A stretch of DNA of 47,362 nucleotides, taken from KLAP211 sp964650085. GTDB lineage: Bacteria; Patescibacteriota; Dojkabacteria; J137. The translations under genes and the position numbers were made by a program. This document shows positions 14,551-23,293 of the stretch, one piece after another. Within the stretch, counting starts at the first letter, position 1. Every line of letters begins with the position of its first letter. The stretch is from assembly GCA_964650085.1 (NCBI GenBank), contig CAZYSE010000003.1:1-47362 (forward strand), given 5' to 3'. Below the pieces are notes generated by a model. The model saw only the letters and a list, made by a program, of their open reading frames with translations, did not search any database and had not been told where the DNA came from.

Positions 14551-16979
14551 TATAGTAATCCCAACTGTTCGGTATCAGGCTTCGCTGGAGCATTCTTAGT
14601 CTTTGGTTGTGCTTCAAATTTGTTCAAGATTTCTTTTGCCCGCTTTACCACTTCTTTTGGGACCCCCGCCAGTTCTGCTACGTGAATACCATAACTCTTA
14701 TTAGCTTTACCCTCGACAATTTTATGAGTGAATACTATTTCTTTTCCATCATCGTATACATCAACAGAAAGGTTTTTAATGTTGTCTTTTAATTTTTCCA
14801 TATCGGTAAGTTCGTGATAGTGGGTAGCAAAAAGGGTTATTGGTTTAATTTTATCAGATAAAAATTCAACTATAGACCATGCTATTGCTACGCCATCGTA
14901 AGTACTTGTTCCTCTTCCAACTTCGTCTAAAATCACAAGGGAATTTTTCGTAGCATTGTTTAAAATGTTTGCTGTCTCGACCATTTCTACCATAAATGTA
15001 GACTCGCCACGCGATAAATTGTCCGATGCCCCAACTCGTGAATATATCTTATCTACGGGTAAAAAACTGAATTCTTTTGCTGGAACGAAAGAACCTATCT
15101 GAGCCATAAGGTAAATAAGAGCAACTTGTCTGATAAACGTAGATTTACCAGACATGTTAGGTCCTGTTATGAGATTTATAGTTTTGCTATTGGATATTTC
15201 GAAATTATTTGGAACAAATTCATGTACTATTTCTTCTATGACTGGATGACGAGCTTCAATCATTCTTACAGTAATTGAAATTGTAGGCTTTGAATAGCTT
15301 TTTTCTCTTGCAAGTTTACCTAATGAAGAAAAGATGTCTAATTCCGCTACTACTTCAGCTGCTTTAGAAATTAGTAGTTTATCCTCAGCAATTTTTTCAA
15401 TTATGCTTCTAAAAACTTCAACTTCTAATTTGAAAAGTTTATCATTTGCAGTTAATATTTTTTCCTCAAGTTCTTTAAGTTCTTGTGTAATATATCGTTC
15501 TGCATTTGCTAGAGTTTGTTTTCTTATGTAGTCTTGTGGAACTTTGGCAACATGACTCCTAGTAACTTCGATGTAGTAGCCAAAGACGCTGTTGAAAGAA
15601 ACCTTTAGAGAAGCTATTCCCGTTCGCTCTACTTCTCGAAGCTGAATATTATGCAGGTGCTCTTTTGAATTTTTTGTTATGCCTTTGATTTCATCTATTT
15701 CTGGATCATAGCCAATTTTGATTACATCTCCATTATTTAGGTCAACTGATGCTTCTTCATTAATTGATCTCTCAATTAAGTCTATTACACTTTGTATCTC
15801 AGTTCGTTTTTGGAATACATGTAAATACTCGTCAAAAAGATTGCCATTTGCTATTAGTGAAGACTCAAGTTGTAAAAACAATGAAAGGCTGTATTTCAAT
15901 GCTAACAAGTCTCTAGGATTAGCTGAAAATAATGAAATACGAGAGTTGATTCTCTCCAGATCCGACACAGATTTTAGGAGCTCTTGAATTTCTTCACATT
16001 CAAATCTGTTATCTTTAAAATATTCTGTTTTGCTGTAACGTTTTTCTAGATCTTGTGTATTTAGAATTGGTCGTAGAATCCATCCTCGCAAAGTTCTTTT
16101 CCCTAGGGGATTTACACACTTATTAATTGTAGAATTCAACGTAGGATTTTCTTGGCCAGTAGATGTGTAGAAAAGTTCTAAATTTCGAATTGTATTTAAG
16201 TCCAATTTTAAATATTCATTTTGAATGATGTTTCGTATTCTTAGCAAATTGTTTGGTTCTGTTCTTAAACAATCTTTTACATACTTCAGTAAAGAACCAA
16301 TAGAAATATATTCGTCGGGAATATTTTTTAAACCAAAGCCAGCAATAGTTTTAATCTTAAACAATGATTTTACAAGATCTGTAGTATCTTCTTCGTCAAA
16401 GAATTCTTTTTTAAGCACGTTAAAGTAAATATCATTTTGTTGTAGTTTCTGAATTAAGGTTTCGTTTTCTAATATAACTACTTCTTTTACCGAAGCTCTT
16501 TTTATTTCGTTAATCAGCTCATCGAGGTTTCTGGATGTCAAAGTACAAATTTCAGCTCCATTGACGTCTAAATATGAAAGGTAATTATCTTCTTTATTTA
16601 TCAATAAAGATCCAACAAAATTGCTTTTATCACTCTGTAAAGACTCTTCGTCTGTGATAGTTCCAGGTGTTATTATTTGAGTAACTTGTCTTTCTACTAG
16701 TTTCCCGGGAGTAGCTTCTTCTACTTGATCAGCAATTGCTACTTTACATCCAGCTTCTAGAAGTTTAGGCAAATAGTTATCCAAAGAGTGATGTGGAATT
16801 CCTGCCATAGGCCTACGCTTATCGTCTTTTCCTCTACCAGTTAATGTGATACCTAAAATATTAGAAAGTTGTACAGCATCATTGTCAAATGCTTCGTAAA
16901 AGTCACCGAGTCTGAAAAAAACAATGAAGTCTTTATAGTCTTGCTTAATCTTTTCGTACTGTTCCTGCATTGGAGTCAT
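14550..16979 (-). CDS. mutS: DNA mismatch repair ATPase MutS
   Basis: 809 residues, close to the usual 800-880. It starts MTPMQEQYEKIKQDY and has the mismatch-reading FYE at about residues 27-29 (GDFYEAF). Connector, lever and clamp regions follow. The ABC-type ATPase lies at about 580-770, with Walker A GPNMSGKST, DEVGRGTSTYDG as signature and Walker B, and ATHYHEL. This is a canonical MutS1 that binds mismatches as a dimer. No mutL is in the window. Both flanks are heptamer-period arrays. Confidence 0.97.
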   Translation of the reverse strand: MTPMQEQYEKIKQDYKDFIVFFRLGDFYEAFDNDAVQLSNILGITLTGRGKDDKRRPMAGIPHHSLDNYLPKLLEAGCKVAIADQVEEATPGKLVERQVTQIITPGTITDEESLQSDKSNFVGSLLINKEDNYLSYLDVNGAEICTLTSRNLDELINEIKRASVKEVVILENETLIQKLQQNDIYFNVLKKEFFDEEDTTDLVKSLFKIKTIAGFGLKNIPDEYISIGSLLKYVKDCLRTEPNNLLRIRNIIQNEYLKLDLNTIRNLELFYTSTGQENPTLNSTINKCVNPLGKRTLRGWILRPILNTQDLEKRYSKTEYFKDNRFECEEIQELLKSVSDLERINSRISLFSANPRDLLALKYSLSLFLQLESSLIANGNLFDEYLHVFQKRTEIQSVIDLIERSINEEASVDLNNGDVIKIGYDPEIDEIKGITKNSKEHLHNIQLREVERTGIASLKVSFNSVFGYYIEVTRSHVAKVPQDYIRKQTLANAERYITQELKELEEKILTANDKLFKLEVEVFRSIIEKIAEDKLLISKAAEVVAELDIFSSLGKLAREKSYSKPTISITVRMIEARHPVIEEIVHEFVPNNFEISNSKTINLITGPNMSGKSTFIRQVALIYLMAQIGSFVPAKEFSFLPVDKIYSRVGASDNLSRGESTFMVEMVETANILNNATKNSLVILDEVGRGTSTYDGVAIAWSIVEFLSDKIKPITLFATHYHELTDMEKLKDNIKNLSVDVYDDGKEIVFTHKIVEGKANKSYGIHVAELAGVPKEVVKRAKEILNKFEAQPKTKNAPAKPDTEQLGLL

Positions 16980-16983
16980 AACA

Positions 16984-17105
16984 AAAAGTTTAAAGGTATA
17001 AAGATAAAAGCTAAAAACATAATTTGAAGATTATAAAGTCTAAACCGAAAAATGCAAACATCAGAAAGTTTTTAATTCAATTTTTTACCTTTGAGTTTTT
17101 AAGCC
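16984..17105. repeat. long heptamer-period array upstream of mutS
   Basis: About 120 bp, the whole gap between mutS and the next minus-strand gene. The first half is purine-rich with a clean 7-bp step (TAAAGGT, ATAAAGA and later ATAAAGT, CTAAACC). From about 17068 the same pattern continues in the opposite orientation (TTTTTAC, CTTTGAG). The two halves are therefore imperfectly self-complementary. It probably also contains the mutS promoter, which I could not pick out. Confidence 0.7.
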
Positions 17106-17287
17106 TTTTCTCTGTATGTAGCATCTTCGTACTGAATATCCTTACCTCCTTGCTTCTTAACCCCCTTCTTACCTGTTTTGCTAACACTAGCTTGGTAGGA
17201 AACTAAAAGTATAATAGCAGCTACAATTAATAGACAAATGAATCCACAGCAACAAACTGTAAGGAACGATGAAAAAATTTCGAACAT
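17099..17287 (-). CDS. small Cys-rich single-span membrane protein
   Basis: 62 residues. One hydrophobic helix at about 5-30 starts with VCCCGFICLLIVAAIILLV, followed by a Lys/Gly-rich soluble tail (KTGKKGVKKQGGK) that would be cytoplasmic or wall-associated. It has the same plan as the small proteins at 31138 and 31337 (cysteines at the membrane edge, short tail), though the tails differ. Function unknown. It has the length, composition and clean start of a real gene rather than a shadow; the nearest genes on its strand are mutS downstream and none upstream. Confidence 0.65.
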   Translation of the reverse strand: MFEIFSSFLTVCCCGFICLLIVAAIILLVSYQASVSKTGKKGVKKQGGKDIQYEDATYREKA

Positions 17288-17396
17288 AAATTTTAGGTAA
17301 ACTTAATATTATACACTTTACAAATCAGCCTATAATTATTTTTTATAAGTAAAAGTGAAAATTGATGTAGAATGTTTAGTTATTTTTTCGAAATTT

Positions 17397-17702
17397 ATGA
17401 GCACAAGTTACGAAACAACATTAGAAGTTCTAGAGAAAGAGATAGGTTCTCTAACACTTACGTATAGAAGCGTATTGGCTGATATTGCTTTTGTAGAATC
17501 TTGTAGAAAAGAGTCACCGGTAGTTGCCCTCGCAAATATTGCGGAGACTTTCAAGGATTATATTGTTAGAGAAGTAGATTCTTCGGTTGCACAAATTGAT
17601 CTTGAAATATTTGTCTTGTCGTTTCGACAGCTGTACCCAATGAGACAAAGCGGAGATGCTTTCCTTATTGCATCCTTGGCTGAAACAGATACCGATCAAT
17701 AA
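17397..17702 (+). CDS. small helical protein of unknown function
   Basis: 101 residues from ATG 17397 (MSTSYETTLEVLEKEIGSL). A GTG at 17355 would add 14 residues. All-helical, acidic, with no membrane segment. It has two Cys-free amphipathic stretches (VALANIAETFKDYIVREV, VAQIDLEIFVLSFRQLYP). No family recognised. It is followed by about 100 bp and then tRNA-Asn, whose promoter lies in that gap. Confidence 0.6.
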   Translation: MSTSYETTLEVLEKEIGSLTLTYRSVLADIAFVESCRKESPVVALANIAETFKDYIVREVDSSVAQIDLEIFVLSFRQLYPMRQSGDAFLIASLAETDTDQ

Positions 17703-17766
17703 CTGGGCCTCTTAAGTACTTAGAGAAACCTATTTGGTTTATGTTCAGATTTACAAAATCTTGTTG

Positions 17767-17772
17767 TATAAT
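17767..17772 (+). promoter_or_regulatory. -10 box of the tRNA-Asn promoter
   Basis: TATAAT, with TTCAGA 17 bp upstream as a weak -35, ends 30 bp before the mature tRNA. Confidence 0.55.
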
Positions 17773-17802
17773 CTTGGTTGATGTTGAGTAGATATACTTG
17801 AT

Positions 17803-17877
17803 TGAGTAGTAGCTCAATGGTTGAGCAAGCCGCTGTTAACGGCAAGGTTGTAGGTTCGAGTCCTACCTACTCAGCCA
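17803..17877 (+). tRNA. tRNA-Asn (anticodon GTT), CCA encoded
   Basis: Cloverleaf of 75 nt. The acceptor TGAGTAG pairs with CTACTCA (17803-17809 with 17867-17873), then discriminator G and genomic CCA. The D-arm is GCTC/GAGC. The anticodon loop is CTGTTAA, giving GTT, which reads AAC/AAT. The T-arm is GTAGG/CCTAC with loop TTCGAGT. The 27-43 pair is A-A, a minor mismatch at the top of the anticodon stem. The asnS product 7 kb away would charge it. Confidence 0.97.
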
Positions 17878-18057
17878 TAAAGTACAATAAAATTGACTTC
17901 ATGACTTCGCCAGATGTAATTCCCCCAATGTTTCGTTGAAGCACTGTACTGCATGAGCAGTGAAGTGAACTTGTTCTACTTTAAATTTACTACGCATCGC
18001 AACATTGGTATAATTTGATTACAAATAGGCAATTTATCAATTTAGAATTTTAATAGC
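17878..18057 (+). promoter_or_regulatory. leader and promoter region of the DUF262 gene
   Basis: A good promoter lies at 17986-18014 (TTTACT, 17 bp, TATAAT), about 43 bp before the ATG. Upstream of it, 17942-17967 holds a hairpin (CACT, then ACTGC with loop ATGA, GCAGT, AGTG) with no T-run, so it is not a standard terminator. I found no second copy of the tRNA 3' end here. Confidence 0.6.
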
Positions 18058-19725
18058 ATGGGATTATACAGAGATGAGACTATAAGCAAAATAATTGAAG
18101 GAGTCAATGATAAATACTTCTTGCCGGATATACAAAGACCTTTTGTTTGGAAACAAGAACAGATTTATGCCCTCTTTGACTCGATTATGAGGGGGTATCC
18201 TATTAGTACTTTTTTATTTTGGCATGTAAGTAAGGAATATCTTGTAGAAAATAGGATAAAAAAATTCCCATTTGTTAAAAACAACAAAGAATTAAGTGTC
18301 GAAGATTTAACTTATCAAAACACCGAGTATTCTTTAGTTTTGGACGGACAGCAAAGAATTACATCATTATTTATTGCTTTGAAGGGTTCTTATTATGAAA
18401 GAAGAAAGGAAAAAGAACTTTTCTTTAATATTTTAACAGGTACAGAAGAAAATGATGATGGGCTACTTTATGAATTTAAATTTCTAGAAAAGGATAATGA
18501 AACTTTTTTCCAGGATGATGGGGCTATTTGGCTAAATGTAAAAAGGATATTCGAATGTGCTAGAACAGAAGATAAGTTTGATTTAAGAGAGCGAGTTACT
18601 AATATCTTAAGCGCGAATGACGATAAGAAAATCGCTGAGAAGAATATAGATATTTTATATGACAGGCTAAAAAGTCAACAAATTATTAACTTTTACCCAG
18701 AAGAGGAAAAAAACTACGATCGAGTTTTGGACATATTTGTTAGAACTAACTCCGGCGGTACGAAACTTACGTACTCTGATCTTTTATTTTCTACAATTAA
18801 GCTTCGTTGGAGAGAAGCAAGAGAGAATTTTGCTAATATTATAAAGGATATGAATGGGGAGGATTTTGATTTTGATACTGATTTTATACTTAAGACCTGT
18901 TTTGTATTCTTTGCAGAAACTCAGCAAGATGTTAAATACAGCAGAAAAAATGTAGATGATGAAGTTAAGATCCAACTAATAATTGATAATTGGTGCAAAA
19001 TCACAGAGTCATTAAGAATAGCTAGGGACTTGTTAATTAGAGCCAAAATCAATCACACAAAGCTTCTATCTAGTAACAATGCTATTATACCGATTGCTTA
19101 TTTTATCTATAAGTATGGATTTAAGGGCTTTGGCGACTCAAACCAACATAAAATCATATCACCAGACATTGAGAATGGGCTAAAACAGTTTTTATTGTCT
19201 TCATTGCTATCAAGTCTTTTTGGTGGTCAGGCAGACACAATTCTCTACTCACTAAAGCAGGTAATAGACAATCAAAATGAAGAAATCTTCCCTCTTAAAG
19301 AAATTAAAGCTTCCCTTATCAAACGAAATAAGACTCTTGATATTACAGAGGAGTTTTTAGACAGCGTTCGTTATCAAGATAAAAACAGCTATTTAATTTT
19401 AAATTTACTCTACCCAAATATTGAGCTGAAAACGGTTTCTAAAACCAATTTGCCAGAGCAAGACCATTTGTTTTCTAAGTCGGAACTCATGGAAAATGGA
19501 TATAACGGTGAAGAAATAAATTCTATATATAATATTCGTTATCTTGGTGCTACCAGTAATAAGAAAAAAACTGATACCCCATTTGAGGAGTGGTATCCAA
19601 CTATCTCTGAACAGGAAAAAGAAAACCACTACATACCACAAGGGAGCTGGACTTCCAAAAATTACCAAGATTTTATTTCTGAGAGAAAGCAGTTGTTTCT
19701 TGCTAAGTTAAAAGCAGCTATTTAA
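18058..19725 (+). CDS. GmrSD-like DUF262/DUF1524 nuclease (type IV restriction-like)
   Basis: 555 residues. The N-terminal DUF262 ParB-like domain shows YFLPDIQRPFVWKQEQIYAL, then GYPISTFLFWH, LVLDGQQRITSL (the DGQQR NTP-binding motif) and IFVRTNSGGTKLTYSDLL. The C-terminal region carries the DUF1524 HNH-like pattern: QDHLFSKSEL in place of HIFPQS, then IRYLGATSNKKKTDTPFEEW, matching the N.LGNLTLL...N.K segment. GmrSD proteins cut glucosylated or otherwise modified phage DNA and need NTP. It stands alone next to tRNA-Asn, a common landing place for defence genes, though no att duplication is visible. Clear homology; restriction activity is inferred. Confidence 0.9.
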   Translation: MGLYRDETISKIIEGVNDKYFLPDIQRPFVWKQEQIYALFDSIMRGYPISTFLFWHVSKEYLVENRIKKFPFVKNNKELSVEDLTYQNTEYSLVLDGQQRITSLFIALKGSYYERRKEKELFFNILTGTEENDDGLLYEFKFLEKDNETFFQDDGAIWLNVKRIFECARTEDKFDLRERVTNILSANDDKKIAEKNIDILYDRLKSQQIINFYPEEEKNYDRVLDIFVRTNSGGTKLTYSDLLFSTIKLRWREARENFANIIKDMNGEDFDFDTDFILKTCFVFFAETQQDVKYSRKNVDDEVKIQLIIDNWCKITESLRIARDLLIRAKINHTKLLSSNNAIIPIAYFIYKYGFKGFGDSNQHKIISPDIENGLKQFLLSSLLSSLFGGQADTILYSLKQVIDNQNEEIFPLKEIKASLIKRNKTLDITEEFLDSVRYQDKNSYLILNLLYPNIELKTVSKTNLPEQDHLFSKSELMENGYNGEEINSIYNIRYLGATSNKKKTDTPFEEWYPTISEQEKENHYIPQGSWTSKNYQDFISERKQLFLAKLKAAI

Positions 19726-19750
19726 TTGCTGATGGCTCACACTTAAACCA

Positions 19751-20119
19751 TCACTGTACAGAAGCAATTGCCTGAACAAGGTTGCTAAAGAATTCGTTTC
19801 CTGAAAGTTGTTCTGTATCAATTTCTCCTTCCAAATTCACAGGGTACTTATCTTGAGTTAAGAAAGCTGAGATTAATCCACCCACTATTACCTCTTTAAC
19901 TTTGTCTTGGTCGGTCTGGTCTAGATAAAGCATATCCCGAAAGTAGCTTAAAAAAATAAAGCCTGTGATGAAGTCCAAATTTGCTTTAGGGGTTACTCTC
20001 TCCATTAGTGTAGATCTCGCAGCCTCGACAATGATAGCCTTGTTAGCTTGAATAATCCGATTAACACGTTCTGCAGCTTCTATTTCAATTGTAGTTATTT
20101 CGTCTTGTAAATTCTCCAT
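19751..20119 (-). CDS. small helical protein of unknown function
   Basis: 122 residues from ATG 20117-20119 (MENLQDEITTIEIEAAERVN). An in-frame ATG at 20149 would add ten residues, but a TATAAT lies between the two starts, which favours the shorter form with an almost leaderless mRNA. Helical, acidic, no membrane segment. It is convergent with the DUF262 gene and divergent from serB. No family recognised. Confidence 0.6.
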   Translation of the reverse strand: MENLQDEITTIEIEAAERVNRIIQANKAIIVEAARSTLMERVTPKANLDFITGFIFLSYFRDMLYLDQTDQDKVKEVIVGGLISAFLTQDKYPVNLEGEIDTEQLSGNEFFSNLVQAIASVQ

Positions 20120-20226
20120 TGTGTAATTATAACCACCAAATTTTAACATCTACATGGTTTTTTAGTACTAAATATATACTAATAACTTCCAATTTAGTAA
20201 TATATACCCCAGTTTAAACATTTTTA

Positions 20227-20892
20227 ATGAACAAATATTTAATAATTGATTTTGATAGCACAATAAACAAACTGGAAGCACTAGACGAACTGGCTAAGAT
20301 CGTAGACCTAAAAAATGGTTCGTCTGAGGTATCAGAAAAGATCGCAGCAATTACTGAACTAGGAATGAAAGGTGAGATAAGTTTTGACGAATCTCTAACT
20401 AGAAGAATGGATATTCTTAAGTTTGATAAAAACGATTTAGAAGCTTTGGTGTTGAAATTAAAAGAAAATTTTACCGATTCTTTTATTTCTAACAGGGCTA
20501 TTTTAAAAGAGCTAGCCGATTCAATAATTGTAATTTCAGGAGGCTTTAAGGATTTTATAGTTCCTGCTTTGAACGACTTTGATATTAAACCAGGGAACAT
20601 ATACGCTAATACTTTCGAATTTGATTCAAACGGAGTTTGTATTGGTTTCGATGCTTCTAATCCTTTAGCTTCAGATCAGGGAAAGGTTAAAACTGTTTCT
20701 AAAATTAACCTACAAGGTCAAATCGTAGTAGTTGGAGATGGATTCACCGATTATCAGATTAAGGACAAAGGAATGGCAACAAAGTTCGTTGCTTTTGTAG
20801 AGAATGTTAATCGACCCAATGTTGTAGCAAATGCAGATTTTGTAGCAAACAACTTTGATCAAGTTTTTAAATACTTCAAAAATCTTGATTAG
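20227..20892 (+). CDS. serB: phosphoserine phosphatase-like HAD enzyme
   Basis: 221 residues, the usual SerB length. The order of motifs fits: IDFDSTINKLEALDEL (DxD nucleophile plus the substrate-binding Glu), GMKGEISFDESLTRRM (cap region typical of phosphoserine phosphatases), IVISGGFKDFI (motif II Ser-Gly-Gly), a Lys in DQGKVKTV (motif III) and VVGDGFTDYQI (motif IV). It would hydrolyse O-phosphoserine to serine, or a close analogue. SerA and SerC are not in the window. Some CPR-type genomes carry lone HADs of this subfamily, so the true substrate is open. It is followed by a weak hairpin terminator. Confidence 0.85.
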   Translation: MNKYLIIDFDSTINKLEALDELAKIVDLKNGSSEVSEKIAAITELGMKGEISFDESLTRRMDILKFDKNDLEALVLKLKENFTDSFISNRAILKELADSIIVISGGFKDFIVPALNDFDIKPGNIYANTFEFDSNGVCIGFDASNPLASDQGKVKTVSKINLQGQIVVVGDGFTDYQIKDKGMATKFVAFVENVNRPNVVANADFVANNFDQVFKYFKNLD

Positions 20893-20926
20893 TTAGTGTC
20901 TTCAAACGTATACTAAACTATAGTAG

Positions 20927-20948
20927 AATGAGTTTAATCTCATTTTAT
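20927..20948 (+). terminator. weak terminator-like hairpin after serB
   Basis: AATGAG, loop TTTAAT, CTCATT followed by TTTATT. Six AT-rich pairs, so marginal. Confidence 0.35.
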
Positions 20949-20963
20949 TACTGAATAATTTTA

Positions 20964-21026
20964 GGATTATATAGAACTTTACTTATCCTCGTATCAGGTA
21001 CGGGGTTATATAGAAACTTTACTTAT
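20964..21026 (+). repeat. two 23-24 bp direct repeats around a hairpin, upstream of the yggT-like gene
   Basis: GGATTATATAGAACTTTAC at 20964 (plus TTAT) and GGGTTATATAGAAACTTTAC at 21003 (plus TTAT) differ at one base and one inserted A. Between and partly overlapping them is a seven-pair hairpin, CCTCGTA (20987-20993) with TACGGGG (20999-21005), loop TCAGG. It ends 12 bp before the ATG. Could be a repeated operator, tandem promoters (each has TATATAG) or a structured 5' leader. Confidence 0.7.
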
Positions 21027-21038
21027 TATTGATATCTT

Positions 21039-21374
21039 ATGGAGCAGCGAACTACTACTACAGTCGTGAGGCAAGTTAATCCTTTTTCATATATTATGAG
21101 CACTCTCGCTAGTATTGTTTGGTTTATAATCGCTCTTATAATGCTATTGATTGCGATAAGAATTGTTCTATTGCTTCTAGGTGCTGGTAATGCAGGAATT
21201 GTAAACACTATCTATGACTGGTCAAATATTTTCGTAGGACCATTCGCTGGTATTTTCCCATCTACAACATACAACGGTAGCTTTTTTGATGCTGCTGCCT
21301 TAATTGCGTTTGTTGTTTACGGAATTGCAGGAGTGGTAATTACATGGATACTTAGATTTTTTTCAAGAGCATAA
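21039..21374 (+). CDS. YggT-family membrane protein
   Basis: 111 residues. Helices lie at about 18-50 (long, IVWFIIALIMLLIAIRIVLLL) and 82-105 (AALIAFVVYGIAGVVITWIL). The YggT pattern is present: RIVLLLLGA followed by DWSNIFVGPFAGIFP, where the family has a P-rich loop after the first helix. Function of the family is not settled; it is often near cell-division and protein-export genes. It is 3 bp upstream of the next gene, so co-transcribed. Confidence 0.75.
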   Translation: MEQRTTTTVVRQVNPFSYIMSTLASIVWFIIALIMLLIAIRIVLLLLGAGNAGIVNTIYDWSNIFVGPFAGIFPSTTYNGSFFDAAALIAFVVYGIAGVVITWILRFFSRA

Positions 21375-21377
21375 CAA

Positions 21378-22001
21378 ATGAAAGAAATACAAGAAAACTT
21401 ATTCGAAACAGTTGAGAAGTTTAAACCTTTTGAGATTTTGCCTGCAACATCGAAAAGGTCTTGGATTGAAGTAAGAGAAGATGTACGTGAACAAGTTCAA
21501 AAACTTGAGACTGCCATTCTCGCGTACGAAGATCAATCTACTGTTGAGGCAGAGGCTGCTCTGAAACAGTTTGAAGCTCGTGATCATGGGGACAGCATTT
21601 CAAACATGTATGTAAAGTTCCGAAAATTTTTGAAACTTGTACTGGAAATGTATCTAATTGGTGGTTATGGTGCCGATATGTACGCAGATGAGTTTAGAGA
21701 AGGGTACCGCGAAGTTACCGCTGGATATTATGGAAGTTATTTCAAAATTAATGCAGAAGGTAAGAAAGTAATTGATGCCGTTATAAGTGACATAGAAGGT
21801 TTAGGCGACCAAGCTTCTGTTATAGAAAAAGAAATCAACTTATTGAGTGTTGTTGAGAATCCTAATACAGATAGAGAAAAGTTATACAAACTGTGGGATG
21901 AAGTTAAGAAACTGCCAGAATCGCAAAAGAAGGCTGAGCTTAACGATTTAATCAAGAAAAAGTTAAGCGAAACCAATACTCAGTTCTTAGATACCTATTA
22001 A
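21378..22001 (+). CDS. helical cytoplasmic protein of unknown function
   Basis: 207 residues, strongly helical and acidic. It has coiled-coil-like stretches at about 30-65 and 150-200. The middle has an aromatic/glycine patch (EMYLIGGYGADMYADEF, REGYREVTAGYYGSYF) that looks structured rather than coiled. It follows the YggT gene by 3 bp and is convergent with the next gene. Not recognised. Confidence 0.7.
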   Translation: MKEIQENLFETVEKFKPFEILPATSKRSWIEVREDVREQVQKLETAILAYEDQSTVEAEAALKQFEARDHGDSISNMYVKFRKFLKLVLEMYLIGGYGADMYADEFREGYREVTAGYYGSYFKINAEGKKVIDAVISDIEGLGDQASVIEKEINLLSVVENPNTDREKLYKLWDEVKKLPESQKKAELNDLIKKKLSETNTQFLDTY

Positions 22002-22011
22002 TAGATTCTAC

Positions 22012-22344
22012 TCAACAATTGATCCATGGGAAGGCAGCTTCAAAGGCCTTCTCTATTTTTTGAGCCCATTCCGTTTGCAAATGGTAAGTTTGTAGAGTTT
22101 TACATGCATCCATAAATCTTGTTACACCTTCATGTGTATCAATAGGATATTTTAACTTTAATCCTGCAAGCCGAATATGTGTAACACAAAGCGAAACAGT
22201 GTTGTCGTCTGTTGAACCAAAATATAGTTTCATTAAAGATTCTTGCAGCTCTCGTCTGTCGTGTGGGGTTAGAGATTCTATAGGAACGACATTATTTTCT
22301 AGCAGCGGAGCAACAGGAAGAGTTAGGATTCCATCTGAATTCAT
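22012..22344 (-). CDS. small soluble protein of unknown function
   Basis: 110 residues. The N-terminus is loop-rich (LTLPVAPLLENNVVPIESL). The rest is helical with two Cys and one C-terminal (FPWINC). Second gene of a minus-strand pair, 54 bp after the kinase-fold gene. No family recognised. It may be the partner of the kinase-like protein, but only gene order supports that. Confidence 0.6.
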   Translation of the reverse strand: MNSDGILTLPVAPLLENNVVPIESLTPHDRRELQESLMKLYFGSTDDNTVSLCVTHIRLAGLKLKYPIDTHEGVTRFMDACKTLQTYHLQTEWAQKIEKAFEAAFPWINC

Positions 22345-22398
22345 AAAATAAGATAACCATTTAGGATGTTACCACTTCGAATTGTTTCTATCAATCTA

Positions 22399-23166
22399 CT
22401 ATAAAACTAGAGCGGTCCTATATTTACGAATGACATCAATGTAATACAAACTATAGATGTCCTGCCTTAGCTTATCGATATACGCAAGGACCTCTGAGTG
22501 TTCTGAGTTTTCTGCTTTTAAACCAAAATGAACAGTAAATTCTGTAAGAATGTTGAGCAGTTCGTCTTGTTTGGCTCTATCATTTGTAGTAAAAAGCGAG
22601 TCTTCAAAATCATGAGGTATTATTCTTGAGTTGTTAATATCTACCGCAAAGTTTTTCAGCTTTGCATCACCATGAATGAAGTTTCTCGAATGAATGTTAA
22701 CTAGTTGAGACACCACTAAAGATATTGCCTTATACAAACCTTCTTTTATATTAATCTCTAACTTAGACAACGGGATAACGTTCATTAGTTCTGTAATCAT
22801 AATTGAATCAACTCCCTGTTTACTATATCCTACAAGAGTAAAAGTTGTGATCTCTGGTATACTTTGACGAATAATTAGTTCCTTAGAAACCGATGTATTA
22901 GTTGAGGGTTTGATTACAACTGTCTTTCTCTGGCCAGAGGGGCTGACTAAAGCCGCAATAAAGATTCGATTTCTGCTGGTAGCCTTTGAGAATATAAAAT
23001 TATCAAGTTGAGAATCTTGTCCTTCTACTTTGCAATGTTCGAAATTAGGATCAGAAAAAGTAACTAAACCTTGCTCAATTTGCTTGTTTAGCTGGTCTAT
23101 CACAGCTTGTTCGTACGCGCTTTCGTCAAAGTCGGAATCTGCACCTATTAGTTGATTTGAGTTCAT
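22399..23166 (-). CDS. protein-kinase-fold protein (APH/RIO-like)
   Basis: 255 residues. The catalytic loop is recognisable, FIHGDAKLKNFAVDI (HGDxxxxN), followed by the metal-binding IIPHDFEDSLF in the DFG/DFE place. N-terminal strands carry a likely ATP-site Lys in RKTVVIKPS. The upstream hinge TLVGYSKQGVDSIMITELM matches the kinase N-lobe to hinge passage. This fits aminoglycoside-phosphotransferase/RIO-like small kinases that phosphorylate sugars, lipids or proteins. No transmembrane segment. Substrate unknown. The gene is divergent from the 404-residue protein across about 130 bp holding the latter's promoter. Confidence 0.82.
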   Translation of the reverse strand: MNSNQLIGADSDFDESAYEQAVIDQLNKQIEQGLVTFSDPNFEHCKVEGQDSQLDNFIFSKATSRNRIFIAALVSPSGQRKTVVIKPSTNTSVSKELIIRQSIPEITTFTLVGYSKQGVDSIMITELMNVIPLSKLEINIKEGLYKAISLVVSQLVNIHSRNFIHGDAKLKNFAVDINNSRIIPHDFEDSLFTTNDRAKQDELLNILTEFTVHFGLKAENSEHSEVLAYIDKLRQDIYSLYYIDVIRKYRTALVL

Positions 23167-23242
23167 ATAAATATTCTATCAGCATTTAGCGACTATTACA
23201 CTCACCGTAGTAAATTCAACGGTTACCCTTTGATAAGAAACC

Positions 23243-23271
23243 TTTACAGATATAGCTTTTCACTGTAAAAT
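23243..23271 (+). promoter_or_regulatory. promoter of the 404-residue gene
   Basis: TTTACA and TAAAAT with 17 bp between. The -10 ends 22 bp before the ATG at 23294. Confidence 0.65.
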
Positions 23272-23293
23272 CCTTTCAATTAACGACTAATAT

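Noticed and set aside
16984..17105. CRISPR array
   Set aside because: The period is 7 bp with degenerate units; there are no 25-40 bp repeats with unique spacers and no cas genes.
17942..17967. Terminator of tRNA-Asn
   Set aside because: The hairpin is good but has no T-run and is 65 bp downstream.
17803..19750. Integrated island with tRNA-Asn att site
   Set aside because: I found no second copy of the tRNA 3' end downstream, and no integrase.
20214..20600. Minus-strand open frame inside serB
   Set aside because: A low-complexity Ser-rich shadow of the conserved HAD sequence.
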